From: Vibrio sp. SNU_ST1
Lineage (GTDB): Bacteria; Pseudomonadota; Gammaproteobacteria; Enterobacterales; Vibrionaceae
Direction of reading: 5' to 3'
Length of the DNA: 64,000 nucleotides
Assembly (NCBI RefSeq): GCF_030563405.1
Contig: NZ_CP130748.1
Coordinates: forward strand, 3,162,001-3,226,000
Shown: one piece after another, positions 35,431-43,229 of the stretch
How positions within the stretch are numbered: position 1 is the first letter of the stretch
Layout of the letters: every line of letters starts with the position of its first letter
Position numbers and translations under genes: made by a program
Notes under the pieces: generated by a model
Database searches by the model: none
What the model was told of the DNA's origin: nothing
The model's input: the letters and a program-made list of their open reading frames with translations, nothing else

Positions 35431-36807
35431 ATGAAGATCATTATTCTAGGTGCTGGACAAGTTGGCGGTACCCTTGCTGAAAACCTAGTGGGTGAAAACA
35501 ATGACATCACGATCGTCGACCGTAATGCCGACCGACTGCGTGAACTTCAAGACAAATATGACCTTAGGGTTGTAAACGGTTATGCCAGCCACCCGAATAC
35601 ACTACGTGAAGCGGGCGCGCAAGATGCCGACATGTTGGTTGCCGTAACCAACATGGATGAAACCAACATGGCCGCATGTCAGGTTGCCTTCTCTCTGTTT
35701 AATACGCCAAACCGAATTGCCCGTATCCGCTCTCCACAGTATTTAGAAGAGAAAGAAGCGCTATTCAAATCAGGTGCAATCCCAGTAGATCACCTGATTG
35801 CACCCGAAGAGCTGGTAACCAGCTACATCGAGCGCCTGATTCAATACCCAGGTGCACTACAGGTTGTGAGCTTTGCTGAACAGAAAGTTAGCCTAGTCGC
35901 AGTAAAAGCCTACTACGGTGGGCCACTGGTTGGTAACGCACTGTCTGCTTTGCGTGAGCACATGCCGCACATTGATACTCGTGTAGCCGCTATCTTCCGT
36001 CAAGGTCGCCCAATTCGCCCACAAGGTACTACCATCATTGAAGCCGATGATGAGGTTTTCTTCGTCGCAGCAAGTAACCACATCCGCTCAGTAATGAGTG
36101 AGCTGCAACGCTTAGAGAAACCGTACCGTCGCATCATGATTGTCGGTGGTGGTAACATTGGTGCAAGCTTGGCAAAACGCCTAGAGCAGAGCTACAGCAT
36201 CAAGCTTATTGAGCGCAGCTACACTCGCGCCGAGAAACTATCTGAAGAGTTAGAAAACACCATCGTATTCTGTGGTGATGCAGCCGACCAAGAACTGTTA
36301 ACCGAAGAGAACATCGATCAGGTGGATGTGTTTATTGCACTAACCAATGAAGATGAAACCAACATCATGTCAGCGATGCTGGCGAAGCGAATGGGTGCCA
36401 AGAAGGTAATGGTACTGATTCAGCGCGGTGCTTACGTAGACCTTGTTCAGGGTGGTGTGATTGATATTGCGATATCTCCACAACAAGCGACCATTTCTGC
36501 GCTGCTTACTCATGTTCGTCGTGCTGATATTGTAAACGTATCATCTCTACGTCGCGGCGCTGCTGAAGCGATCGAAGCGATTGCTCATGGTGACGAAACC
36601 ACCTCTAAAGTGGTTGGCCGAGCGATTGGCGACATCAAACTGCCACCGGGTACCACTATTGGTGCGATTGTTCGCGGAGAAGAGGTGCTTATCGCGCACG
36701 ATAGAACCGTGATCGAACAGGATGACCACGTAGTGATGTTCCTAGTGGACAAGAAATACGTACCTGATGTTGAGTCTCTATTCCAACCGAGCCCGTTCTT
36801 CTTATAG
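35431..36807 (+). CDS. trkA: Trk potassium system NAD(H)-binding regulator TrkA
   Basis: 458-residue peripheral membrane protein with two tandem RCK units (RCK-N plus RCK-C). NAD motifs are [15 protein letters not shown] at the N-terminus and [15 protein letters not shown] near residue 234, each followed by an acidic residue at the end of beta-2. It gates the TrkH/TrkG K+ channel subunit. The RBS lies about 8 bases from the ATG. The trkH gene directly follows. Confidence 0.97.
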   Translation: MKIIILGAGQVGGTLAENLVGENNDITIVDRNADRLRELQDKYDLRVVNGYASHPNTLREAGAQDADMLVAVTNMDETNMAACQVAFSLFNTPNRIARIRSPQYLEEKEALFKSGAIPVDHLIAPEELVTSYIERLIQYPGALQVVSFAEQKVSLVAVKAYYGGPLVGNALSALREHMPHIDTRVAAIFRQGRPIRPQGTTIIEADDEVFFVAASNHIRSVMSELQRLEKPYRRIMIVGGGNIGASLAKRLEQSYSIKLIERSYTRAEKLSEELENTIVFCGDAADQELLTEENIDQVDVFIALTNEDETNIMSAMLAKRMGAKKVMVLIQRGAYVDLVQGGVIDIAISPQQATISALLTHVRRADIVNVSSLRRGAAEAIEAIAHGDETTSKVVGRAIGDIKLPPGTTIGAIVRGEEVLIAHDRTVIEQDDHVVMFLVDKKYVPDVESLFQPSPFFL

Positions 36808-36903
36808 CCTTGTTCTCGTAAGCTTCTTCTCGCAACTTTCTTTTTGTGAGAACGACGCTCCAGCACAAAGCTGTAATCTATTTAAGCTATGGTCTATTAA
36901 GCT

Positions 36904-38349
36904 ATGGTCAACTTTCGTCCGATATTATTAGTGATAGGGTTAGTGTTATCAAAACTCGCCCTTTTCATGTACATCCCTACATTGGTTGCCTTTTTCACAG
37001 GCACCGGTGGCTTCCTCGAGTTTGGTCAATCAGTAGTGATCACGCACATAGTAGCGTTCATCTGCTTGAGTTTAGGCCGTTCAGCTAAGTTCCGATTAGG
37101 GGTGCGGGACATGTTCCTGATTACCTCTTTGGTTTGGACAATTGCCAGCGCCTTTGCCGCCCTGCCATTTGTATTCATTAACCACATCAGCTTCACTGAC
37201 GCCTATTTTGAAACCATGTCTGGTATCACCACAACAGGCTCAACGGTATTAAGCGGCTTAGACAGCATGGCACCAAGCATTCTATTGTGGCGTTCTATAC
37301 TGCAATGGTTAGGCGGCATCGGCTTTATCGTTATGGCGGTAGCGGTTCTACCAATGCTCAACGTCGGCGGTATGCGCCTGTTCCAAACTGAATCATCCGA
37401 TTGGTCAGATAAAAGTAGCCCACGAGCAAAAACAGTCGCGAAAAACATCGTGGCGGTTTATTTGGTTCTGACTGGCTTGTGTATCATTAGCTATCTGTTT
37501 GCAGGCATGGGAATCTTTGATGCGATCAACCACGCGTTCACAACACTGTCGACGGGTGGTTACTCAACATCAGATGGATCAATGAATCACTTCTCCAACA
37601 GTGCTCACTGGGTAGGAACACTGTTCATGTTCCTTGGTGGTCTGCCGTTCTTACTGTTCGTTAGCACACTGCGTGGTAGAAAGCTCTCAATCCTCTATAA
37701 AGACGCGCAAGTGAGAGGCTTCACATATCTATTTTTGGTCACCAGTGCCGTAATATCGACATGGCTGGTGGTTAGAGATGGCTACACAGTTATGGATGCG
37801 ATGCGTGTTTCGATGTTCAACATTGTATCAGTCGTCACCACAACCGGTTTTGGCTTAGAAGACTTCACCGCGTGGGGTGCACTACCAACTACCTTGTTTG
37901 CATTCCTAATGATGGCGGGAGCTTGCTCGGGTTCAACCTCTGGCGGTATTAAAATCTTCCGTTTCCAGATCGCGATGACCATGCTCCACAAACAAATGAT
38001 GAAGCTGATTCACCCGTCGGGTGTTTTTGTTCAACGCTATAACCAACGACCAGTGAATGACGACATTGTGCGTTCACTCGTCGCATTTGGTTTGATGTTC
38101 TTTATTACTATTATCTTAATTGCTGGTGGCTTGAGCGCGATGGGTCTTGATCCTGTGACCAGTATATCTGGCGCTATCACAGCCGTTGCCAACGTGGGCC
38201 CGGGAATGGGGAGCGTGATCGGTCCAACCGGGAACTTTGCTCCACTGCCAGACGCCGCTAAATGGTTGCTAAGTTTAGGAATGCTAATGGGACGACTAGA
38301 GATACTGACGCTCATTGTTCTATTTTTCCCAGCCTTTTGGCGACGCTAA
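36904..38349 (+). CDS. trkH: Trk potassium uptake transmembrane subunit TrkH
   Basis: 481-residue membrane protein of the TrkH/TrkG/KtrB superfamily. Four selectivity-filter loops are visible: TTTGSTVLSG, LSTGGYSTS, TTTGFGLED and VANVGPGMGS, with the intramembrane loop AGACSGSTSGGIKIFR. It pairs with TrkA encoded 96 bases upstream. The start ATG has a poor SD; the eleven bases AAGCTATGGTC occur twice around it (36884 and 36899), the second copy holding the start codon. Confidence 0.94.
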   Translation: MVNFRPILLVIGLVLSKLALFMYIPTLVAFFTGTGGFLEFGQSVVITHIVAFICLSLGRSAKFRLGVRDMFLITSLVWTIASAFAALPFVFINHISFTDAYFETMSGITTTGSTVLSGLDSMAPSILLWRSILQWLGGIGFIVMAVAVLPMLNVGGMRLFQTESSDWSDKSSPRAKTVAKNIVAVYLVLTGLCIISYLFAGMGIFDAINHAFTTLSTGGYSTSDGSMNHFSNSAHWVGTLFMFLGGLPFLLFVSTLRGRKLSILYKDAQVRGFTYLFLVTSAVISTWLVVRDGYTVMDAMRVSMFNIVSVVTTTGFGLEDFTAWGALPTTLFAFLMMAGACSGSTSGGIKIFRFQIAMTMLHKQMMKLIHPSGVFVQRYNQRPVNDDIVRSLVAFGLMFFITIILIAGGLSAMGLDPVTSISGAITAVANVGPGMGSVIGPTGNFAPLPDAAKWLLSLGMLMGRLEILTLIVLFFPAFWRR

Positions 38350-38375
38350 CCAAGCAAAAAATCAAGGAAACACAG

Positions 38376-38966
38376 ATGAAATCATACGTACTTCTCGCTA
38401 GCGCATTGCTCGCAAACTCAGTATTCGTAAGTTCTGCCTTTGCTGATCAAATGGTCACATTGTCTGATGGTAAGCAAGTGTTACTAAAAGACGATTTTAC
38501 TTGGCTATACGTGGCACCACAGCAAACGGAAGCAGCAGCGACAACATCAAAGGTCGCCGTGCCCGTTGCAGCAACCCCTGTCGTAGCCGTACCTGTCGTA
38601 ACGAACACGCGTGGCACTACGATTGTGGTTAATAGTAAGAAGCCAAGCTTACAGCTGTCTCAATCAGGAGTGGATGTTGTGCTGGGTGCAAGTCGCTATG
38701 AAGATGGTGAGCTTATCATTCCGACAGCCATCACCAACCAAGGCACTCAAGCTGTCATTTTGGTATCACTTAACATCAGCGTATTTACTGCAGAAGGTGA
38801 GTTGTTGGCAGAAGAAGAAGTTGCTGTTTGGAAATCAATCAAACGAATGGCCGACACATACCTGCGACCAAAGACGGGTGAAGAAGGCAAGCTAATCAAG
38901 ATCGACCTAGAACAACACCCTGAATATCAGATTAAAGCTGAGATTACTGAAGTACTGGCTCGCTAA
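38376..38966 (+). CDS. Exported DUF3157 family protein
   Basis: 196 residues with a signal peptide ([22 protein letters not shown]), then [21 protein letters not shown] low-complexity Ala/Val/Pro/Thr linker lies at about residues 50-85, and a C-terminal beta-rich domain includes [23 protein letters not shown]. Function unknown; the family is found mainly in vibrios. The ATG at 38376 has AAGGAAA upstream. It starts 26 bases after trkH, so it may ride on the trk transcript, and it converges on trhA with a 4-base overlap. Confidence 0.82.
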   Translation: MKSYVLLASALLANSVFVSSAFADQMVTLSDGKQVLLKDDFTWLYVAPQQTEAAATTSKVAVPVAATPVVAVPVVTNTRGTTIVVNSKKPSLQLSQSGVDVVLGASRYEDGELIIPTAITNQGTQAVILVSLNISVFTAEGELLAEEEVAVWKSIKRMADTYLRPKTGEEGKLIKIDLEQHPEYQIKAEITEVLAR

Positions 38967-39616
38967 ACCGGGGTCACGTACAAATAAATAGCGAAGAAAT
39001 GGCAAGCGCAGCCCGCCAATACAAACAAGTGCCAGATGGCATGGTTATAAGGGATGCGTTTTGCCACATAGAAAATCACACCCAGCGAGTAAATTACTCC
39101 GCCAACTGCCAGTAACACCAAACCACCTATATCGATATTCATCGCTAATTGATAAACAACAATCAAAGATAGCCAACCCATCGCTAGGTAAATGAACAGC
39201 GATAAACGCTTGAATCGATAAACGAAGGCTATCTTCATGATGATGCCCACCAACGCAATCCCCCAGATAACCGCCATCAAACCCATAGCTAATGGGGTTC
39301 TTAAGCCCACTAAGAGAAACGGCGTGTAACTGCCCGCGATCAACAAATAAATCGCACAGTGATCAAGGGTTTTGAGTAAGCGCTTGGTTTTCTCAGTGGT
39401 GATCGAGTGGTACAACGTGGAGGCGAGAAAGAGCAGAATAATACTGCTGCCATACACCGTCATACTAGCAACAGTTAGCATGTCGGCTTGGTAATCAAAC
39501 GCGCGAATCAGCAACAAGATCAAGCCAACCACGCCAAGTACGACGCCCAAGCCATGGGTTATCGCATTAGCGCGTTCTTCAATGTCACTGTATTCGCTAG
39601 CTGATGATGCAGACAT
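38963..39616 (-). CDS. trhA: Hemolysin III/PAQR family membrane protein TrhA
   Basis: 217-residue protein with seven membrane segments. Hallmarks: [48 protein letters not shown], and the C-terminal [21 protein letters not shown] with the conserved metal-site histidines. The E. coli homologue (formerly YqfA) is linked to membrane energetics and fatty-acid balance; hemolysis is not implied. Confidence 0.9.
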   Translation of the reverse strand: MSASSASEYSDIEERANAITHGLGVVLGVVGLILLLIRAFDYQADMLTVASMTVYGSSIILLFLASTLYHSITTEKTKRLLKTLDHCAIYLLIAGSYTPFLLVGLRTPLAMGLMAVIWGIALVGIIMKIAFVYRFKRLSLFIYLAMGWLSLIVVYQLAMNIDIGGLVLLAVGGVIYSLGVIFYVAKRIPYNHAIWHLFVLAGCACHFFAIYLYVTPV

Positions 39617-39777
39617 GAGTATCCTACTAGAGTAAATGTTCGATTGACCCAGTATTGCACATTAAGCTTACACGTGTAAGCTTAAATTTTTATGACACCA
39701 ATGACGCCTGAAATATGTAATGAGGCTAAAAGATCCAAAACTAAATAACCAAAGAGTTAAATAAAGGATTATAGGAA

Positions 39778-40569
39778 CTAAGAGGCGTTATCTAGATATT
39801 CAAGTACCATCTTGCCAGCATCTTGTGGTGAGGTATCCAGTGGCACACTCAATTGACGCTGTAGCTTACCAACGCCTAGCAAGCTAGCTAACATGCCTTT
39901 TGCACCATCGCGATTTCTATCAATCTCGAACCACAACTTCAGCTCTGCTTCATCACGATGAGCCACCACTTCCAATTCACGCCAACGGCCATGATAAGGA
40001 CCCGTCGTCGGCACAAACTCAAACTCTTGTACAAACGGCAGTTCAAAGCCTTTGACCGCTTCACATTCCACTTGACGAATGCGCAGGCCTTGAGCTTCAA
40101 GCTCGTTAAAAATACCATCGAGCAGTGGGTCGGGACGAACCGTTAAGGTGTCTTTATCCGATGGGTCAATCGCCATCGCAATATCCAACCCGGTTTCTAG
40201 CCACACCTTTGAATCACCAATCGTAACCGGTGTGTTCAGTGGTACATCAAACTCACATTCAAAGTCACGGGTTTCACCCGGCTGAATCACAAAGGCATAC
40301 GGCAAGCTCCATTTTGCAAGCGAGTACGTCTGGTGCATTCGACGTTTATGACCGCCCTCTTGCCCTTGCGAGTTCGCGGTAACTTCTTTGACGTAGCGAC
40401 AGCATAAGTTGAGATCAATATTATCGATCTCCTGAGGCTGAGCGCCTCCGTAGACATGTACAATAATGCTCGCCTTCTTACCTGGATAAAGCACTTCCTG
40501 TTGCAATACAGAATCCACCTTGGCAGATCCAATTCCAAAACTTGCTAACGTTTTCTTTAAGAACGACAT
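39778..40569 (-). CDS. Spo0M (SpoOM) family arrestin-like protein
   Basis: 263-residue cytosolic protein of the sporulation-control Spo0M family: FLKKTLASFGIGSAKVDSVLQ, VLYPGKKASIIVHVYGG, then FVIQPGETRDFECEFDVPLNTP and VWLETGLDIAMAIDPSDKD, giving two arrestin-like beta domains. In non-sporulating bacteria its role is unknown. The start is the ATG at 40569 behind AGGAGG, the strongest SD in this part of the window. Divergent from the small-ORF locus. Confidence 0.88.
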   Translation of the reverse strand: MSFLKKTLASFGIGSAKVDSVLQQEVLYPGKKASIIVHVYGGAQPQEIDNIDLNLCCRYVKEVTANSQGQEGGHKRRMHQTYSLAKWSLPYAFVIQPGETRDFECEFDVPLNTPVTIGDSKVWLETGLDIAMAIDPSDKDTLTVRPDPLLDGIFNELEAQGLRIRQVECEAVKGFELPFVQEFEFVPTTGPYHGRWRELEVVAHRDEAELKLWFEIDRNRDGAKGMLASLLGVGKLQRQLSVPLDTSPQDAGKMVLEYLDNAS

Positions 40570-40658
40570 ATGCACCTCCTTTAAAGCATCATCTTAAGCC
40601 TGAAAGAGGTTCAAACTCAAATATACTGCTCACACTATTTTAGCTCTAATATCGTTTA

Positions 40659-40731
40659 ATTATCACTCAGGCGTCGATCGATAACTTAGATAGTGATAAT
40701 CTAACCCTTGATATGCATGCATATCATTATC
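40659..40731. promoter_or_regulatory. Stacked inverted repeats upstream of the small-ORF locus (candidate operators)
   Basis: Three overlapping symmetries. ATTATCACT (40659-40667) with AGTGATAAT (40692-40700) is a perfect 9-base pair of arms. TGATATGCATGCATATCA (40709-40726) is an 18-base perfect palindrome. GATAAT (40695-40700) is mirrored by ATTATC (40726-40731) around it. The region lies between divergent genes (Spo0M and the small ORFs). Regulator unknown; the half-sites loosely recall Fur but do not fit its consensus. Confidence 0.55.
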
Positions 40732-40809
40732 CTGATTTATTTTTCGGATTGGCGAAAGCCAGACGAGTGACTCTTCAAGCAATTGAGGAGGATCTCATGA
40801 TAAATCAGG
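40731..40809 (+). ncRNA. Structured mRNA leader, candidate cis-regulatory RNA (three-way junction)
   Basis: By eye the RNA closes with P1, CCTGATTTAT (40731-40740) paired to ATAAATCAGG (40800-40809), ten perfect pairs. Inside are P2 at 40745-40765, with stem TTGGC/GCCAG, a GAAA loop and an outer CG pair, and P3 at 40771-40790. P3 is CTCTTCAA, GCAA loop, TTGAGGAG, eight pairs with one G-T wobble. P3 buries the SD GAGGAG of the ORF at 40797, and P1 covers codons 2-5 of that ORF. GNRA loops cap both hairpins. Not a riboswitch class I know. Confidence 0.55.
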
Positions 40810-40844
40810 CCATTAGATTGGCAATGGATATGCCTGACCGTTAG
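40797..40844 (+). CDS. 15-codon leader ORF with very strong RBS
   Basis: ATG at 40797, stop TAG at 40842-40844, product MINQAIRLAMDMPDR. The SD GAGGAGG (40785-40791) ends 5 bases before the ATG. The next ORF starts 8 bases after the stop with little SD of its own, so this could be a coupling or regulatory leader peptide. Too short for a coding-statistics test; translation is inferred from the RBS and position. Confidence 0.5.
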   Translation: MINQAIRLAMDMPDR

Positions 40845-40852
40845 GTAAATTA

Positions 40853-41020
40853 ATGCGCCCAACAGCTGTCAGGTTCTCGCACACCAACCGTAGTGCGATG
40901 CGTCGTCGTAGTGGCTTTGTTGCTGCTCCAACGGCTAAGAAATTGGCTCCTACAATGACTCTCGTTGAGAAGGCTGCTTTATTAGCACCGGCTACAACAA
41001 AAGTTATTAAAGCCGCTTAA
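40853..41020 (+). CDS. Unknown 55-residue basic, Ala-rich small protein
   Basis: ATG at 40853 to TAA at 41018-41020. The N-terminal half is basic, with HTNRSAMRRRSGF and KK; the C-terminal half is Ala/Leu/Lys-rich and probably helical (MTLVEKAALLAPATTKVIKAA). No Cys, no Trp, no signal peptide or membrane span. GCT/GCG/CGT codon choice looks like a well-expressed gene. Probably translated by coupling to the 15-codon ORF, as only TAGG precedes it. A tight terminator follows at once, marking the end of a transcription unit. I do not recognise the family; RNA or ribosome binding is only a guess from charge. Confidence 0.6.
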   Translation: MRPTAVRFSHTNRSAMRRRSGFVAAPTAKKLAPTMTLVEKAALLAPATTKVIKAA

Positions 41021-41021
41021 C

Positions 41022-41050
41022 AAAAAGCGCAGTTTTTACTGCGCTTTTTT
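41022..41050 (+). terminator. Terminator of the small-ORF locus
   Basis: Stem AAAAGCGCAGT / ACTGCGCTTTT with a TTTT loop and a run of T, starting two bases after the 55-codon ORF stop. Confidence 0.9.
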
Positions 41051-41151
41051 CTTGCCCGCTCCCGCCTTGAAATGTGTTTACACATTGGTATTCCCTACCC
41101 GATTTGATACCTTAGCCACAAATCATTATAAAATTTGTGGAGAAATAAAGT

Positions 41152-41415
41152 ATGAAATGTCACCGCATTGAAGAACTGCTTGAACTGATGGAGCCTGAGT
41201 GGCAAAAAGATCAAGAGCTTAACCTTTTAGAGTTCATCATTAAGCTATCAAAAGAAGCGGGCTACCAAGGTAAGCTTGAAGAGTTGACTGATGATGTTCT
41301 TATCTACCATCTAAAAATGCGTAATAGCGGAAAAAATGAAATGATCCCGGGTCTTAAAAAAGACCAAGAAGATGATTTCAAAACCGCAATTCTAAAAGCG
41401 CGTGGCCTTCTTTAG
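41152..41415 (+). CDS. yihD: YihD family protein (DUF1040)
   Basis: 87-residue soluble protein, close to E. coli Yih[55 protein letters not shown] and [21 protein letters not shown]. Function unknown. RBS GTGGAG is upstream. In E. coli it lies near srkA (yihE) and dsbA, as it does here, with ccoG inserted between. Confidence 0.92.
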   Translation: MKCHRIEELLELMEPEWQKDQELNLLEFIIKLSKEAGYQGKLEELTDDVLIYHLKMRNSGKNEMIPGLKKDQEDDFKTAILKARGLL

Positions 41416-41466
41416 TCACCTATTTATTTAGAGCTCAATTGCCGTATAGATAAAACACTCAATGTT

Positions 41467-41493
41467 TAAAAGCGACCACTCGGTCGCTTTTTT
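41467..41493 (+). terminator. Terminator after yihD
   Basis: Stem AAAAGCGACC / GGTCGCTTTT with an ACTC loop and a T-run. Confidence 0.85.
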
Positions 41494-41741
41494 GTTTCTG
41501 TTCGCTATTTTTTCGTCACAACTGTTATGACTTTTGTTGTTAAAGGTTGATAGCGTTAAAGAAATGAGAACAAGATTGTCGCTATAATCGCCATCCATAA
41601 GAATCTTCTAAAATAATAAGAGTGAGTGCGATACCAATAAATGCACCAAACTCAATTTCTACAGGTTCTCTAAACCATACTTTCAAGTAATGTCGTCATG
41701 CCCGACTTAACCGGGCAAACAAGCCACAAAAAGGATAGTCC
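41494..41741 (+). promoter_or_regulatory. ccoG promoter region with FNR-like site and -10 box
   Basis: No gene here. TTGATAGCGTTAAA at 41547-41560 matches 8 of 10 fixed positions of the FNR/ANR site (TTGAT-N4-ATCAA). A -10 TATAAT at 41583-41588 predicts a start near 41594, placing the site centre about 41 bases upstream, the class II activator position. A partial ATACCAAT repeat (41631) and a GCCCG/CGGGC hairpin (41699-41715) lie further down in the leader. Confidence 0.5.
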
Positions 41742-43160
41742 ATGAGTCAGGATAAAATCGATATCAAAGATGTGACTCCTAAAACCTTTAACCCAAAAAC
41801 ACATAAAGGTAATGGAGATCGATTTAACCCAAGTAACCGAATCTATGTTCGAGAAAGCAAAGGTAAATTCCAACAACTTCGTCGTTACGGCGGTTGGTTC
41901 TTACTTTTACTTTTTGCGCTTATCCCATGGATTCCATTTGGTGAACGACAAGCGATCTTGCTCGATATCGGTAGCCAGCAGTTCAACTTCTTTGGCACCA
42001 CATTATACCCTCAAGATCTGACTCTACTCGCCATCCTATTTATGATTGCTGCGTTTGGCTTGTTCTTCATAACCACCTTCTTAGGGCGAGTCTGGTGTGG
42101 TTATTTATGCCCACAAACCGTCTGGACCTTCATGTACATCTGGTTCGAAGAGAAACTGGAAGGTGCTGCCAATAAGCGAAGAAAACAAGACTCAGGCAAA
42201 CTGACGAGCAATTTAATTCTCAGAAAAACCATCAAACACATCGCGTGGTGGGCGATTGCGATTGCGACGGGCTTAACCTTTGTCGGTTATTTCATCCCAA
42301 TTAAAGAGCTGGTGGTTGGCTTCTTTACCTTTAACTCGACTTTCTGGCCGGTGTTTTGGGTATTGTTCTTTGCTGGGTGTACTTATGCGAATGCCGGATG
42401 GATGCGTTCTATTGTTTGTCTGCACATGTGTCCTTACGCGCGTTTCCAATCTGCAATGTTCGATAAAGATACCTTCATCGTGGGTTACGACACTGAACGA
42501 GGTGAAAGCCGCGGCCCTCGCTCTCGTAAAGCCGATCCAAAAGAACTTGGTCTAGGCGACTGTATTGACTGTAATTTATGTGTTCAAGTGTGCCCAACGG
42601 GTATCGATATCCGTGACGGCCTACAATACGAGTGTATTAACTGTGGCGCGTGTATTGATGCCTGCGACAACACCATGGAACGTATGGGTTATGACAAAGG
42701 CCTGATCAACTACACCACCGAACACAGGCTAGATGGTCACACAACCAAGGTGATGCGTCCTAAGCTGCTAGGTTATGGCGCTATATTGATCGTCATGCTG
42801 GGTTTGTTCTTCGCACAGATAGCGAGTGTTGATCCTGCCGGCTTAAGTGTTCTACGAGATAGAAACCAGCTATTTAGAATCAATAGCCAAGGGCTTGTCG
42901 AAAATACTTACAACTTGAAAGTAATCAACAAAACTCAGCAAGAGCAAGAGTACAAGCTTGACGTCAGCGGGCTGCCGGATTCTATCTGGTACGGTAAGCA
43001 AACCATTACCGTAGAGCCTGGTGAGGTTTTAAACCTTCCTATCAGTTTGGGCGTCGATCCAGAAAAACTCAGCTCACCAGTTTCGACAATTCAGTTTATA
43101 CTCTCGGATAATGAAGAGTTTACGATGGAAGTCGAAAGCCGCTTTATCAAGAAGCTCTGA
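41742..43160 (+). CDS. ccoG: Cytochrome cbb3 oxidase accessory protein CcoG (FixG/RdxA-like)
   Basis: 472-residue membrane iron-sulfur protein thought to reduce copper for cbb3 oxidase assembly. N-terminal helices with GRVWCGYLCPQTVWTFMY, a further HMCPYARFQSAMFD, then two ferredoxin-type clusters (CIDCNLCVQVCPTGID and CINCGACIDACD). A C-terminal immunoglobulin-like periplasmic domain of the FixG type follows from about residue 355. It is not beside ccoNOQP here. An FNR-like site precedes it, which fits oxygen-limited expression. Confidence 0.9.
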   Translation: MSQDKIDIKDVTPKTFNPKTHKGNGDRFNPSNRIYVRESKGKFQQLRRYGGWFLLLLFALIPWIPFGERQAILLDIGSQQFNFFGTTLYPQDLTLLAILFMIAAFGLFFITTFLGRVWCGYLCPQTVWTFMYIWFEEKLEGAANKRRKQDSGKLTSNLILRKTIKHIAWWAIAIATGLTFVGYFIPIKELVVGFFTFNSTFWPVFWVLFFAGCTYANAGWMRSIVCLHMCPYARFQSAMFDKDTFIVGYDTERGESRGPRSRKADPKELGLGDCIDCNLCVQVCPTGIDIRDGLQYECINCGACIDACDNTMERMGYDKGLINYTTEHRLDGHTTKVMRPKLLGYGAILIVMLGLFFAQIASVDPAGLSVLRDRNQLFRINSQGLVENTYNLKVINKTQQEQEYKLDVSGLPDSIWYGKQTITVEPGEVLNLPISLGVDPEKLSSPVSTIQFILSDNEEFTMEVESRFIKKL

Positions 43161-43185
43161 TACCAACCACCTTAGTGCTTGGTAT
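43160..43185. repeat. Short ATACCAA/TTGGTAT inverted repeat
   Basis: Arms ATACCAA (43160-43166) and TTGGTAT (43179-43185), starting at the last base of ccoG. The same arm begins the larger palindrome at 46044-46091, suggesting one dispersed intergenic repeat family. Confidence 0.45.
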
Positions 43186-43204
43186 AACACCCTAATAAAT
43201 GGAA

Positions 43205-43229
43205 AGAGGCTCAGTAATGAGCCTTTTTT
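43205..43229 (+). terminator. Terminator-like hairpin overlapping the srkA start
   Basis: Stem AGGCTCA / TGAGCCT with a GTAA loop followed by TTTTTT. It reads as a ccoG terminator, yet it contains the SD and ATG (43217) of the longest well-placed srkA start. Confidence 0.65.

Noticed and set aside
40731..40800. Hammerhead ribozyme or known riboswitch (c-di-GMP, guanidine) in the small-ORF leader
   Set aside because: The required CUGANGA/GAAA core or aptamer consensus is absent; only generic GNRA loops are present.
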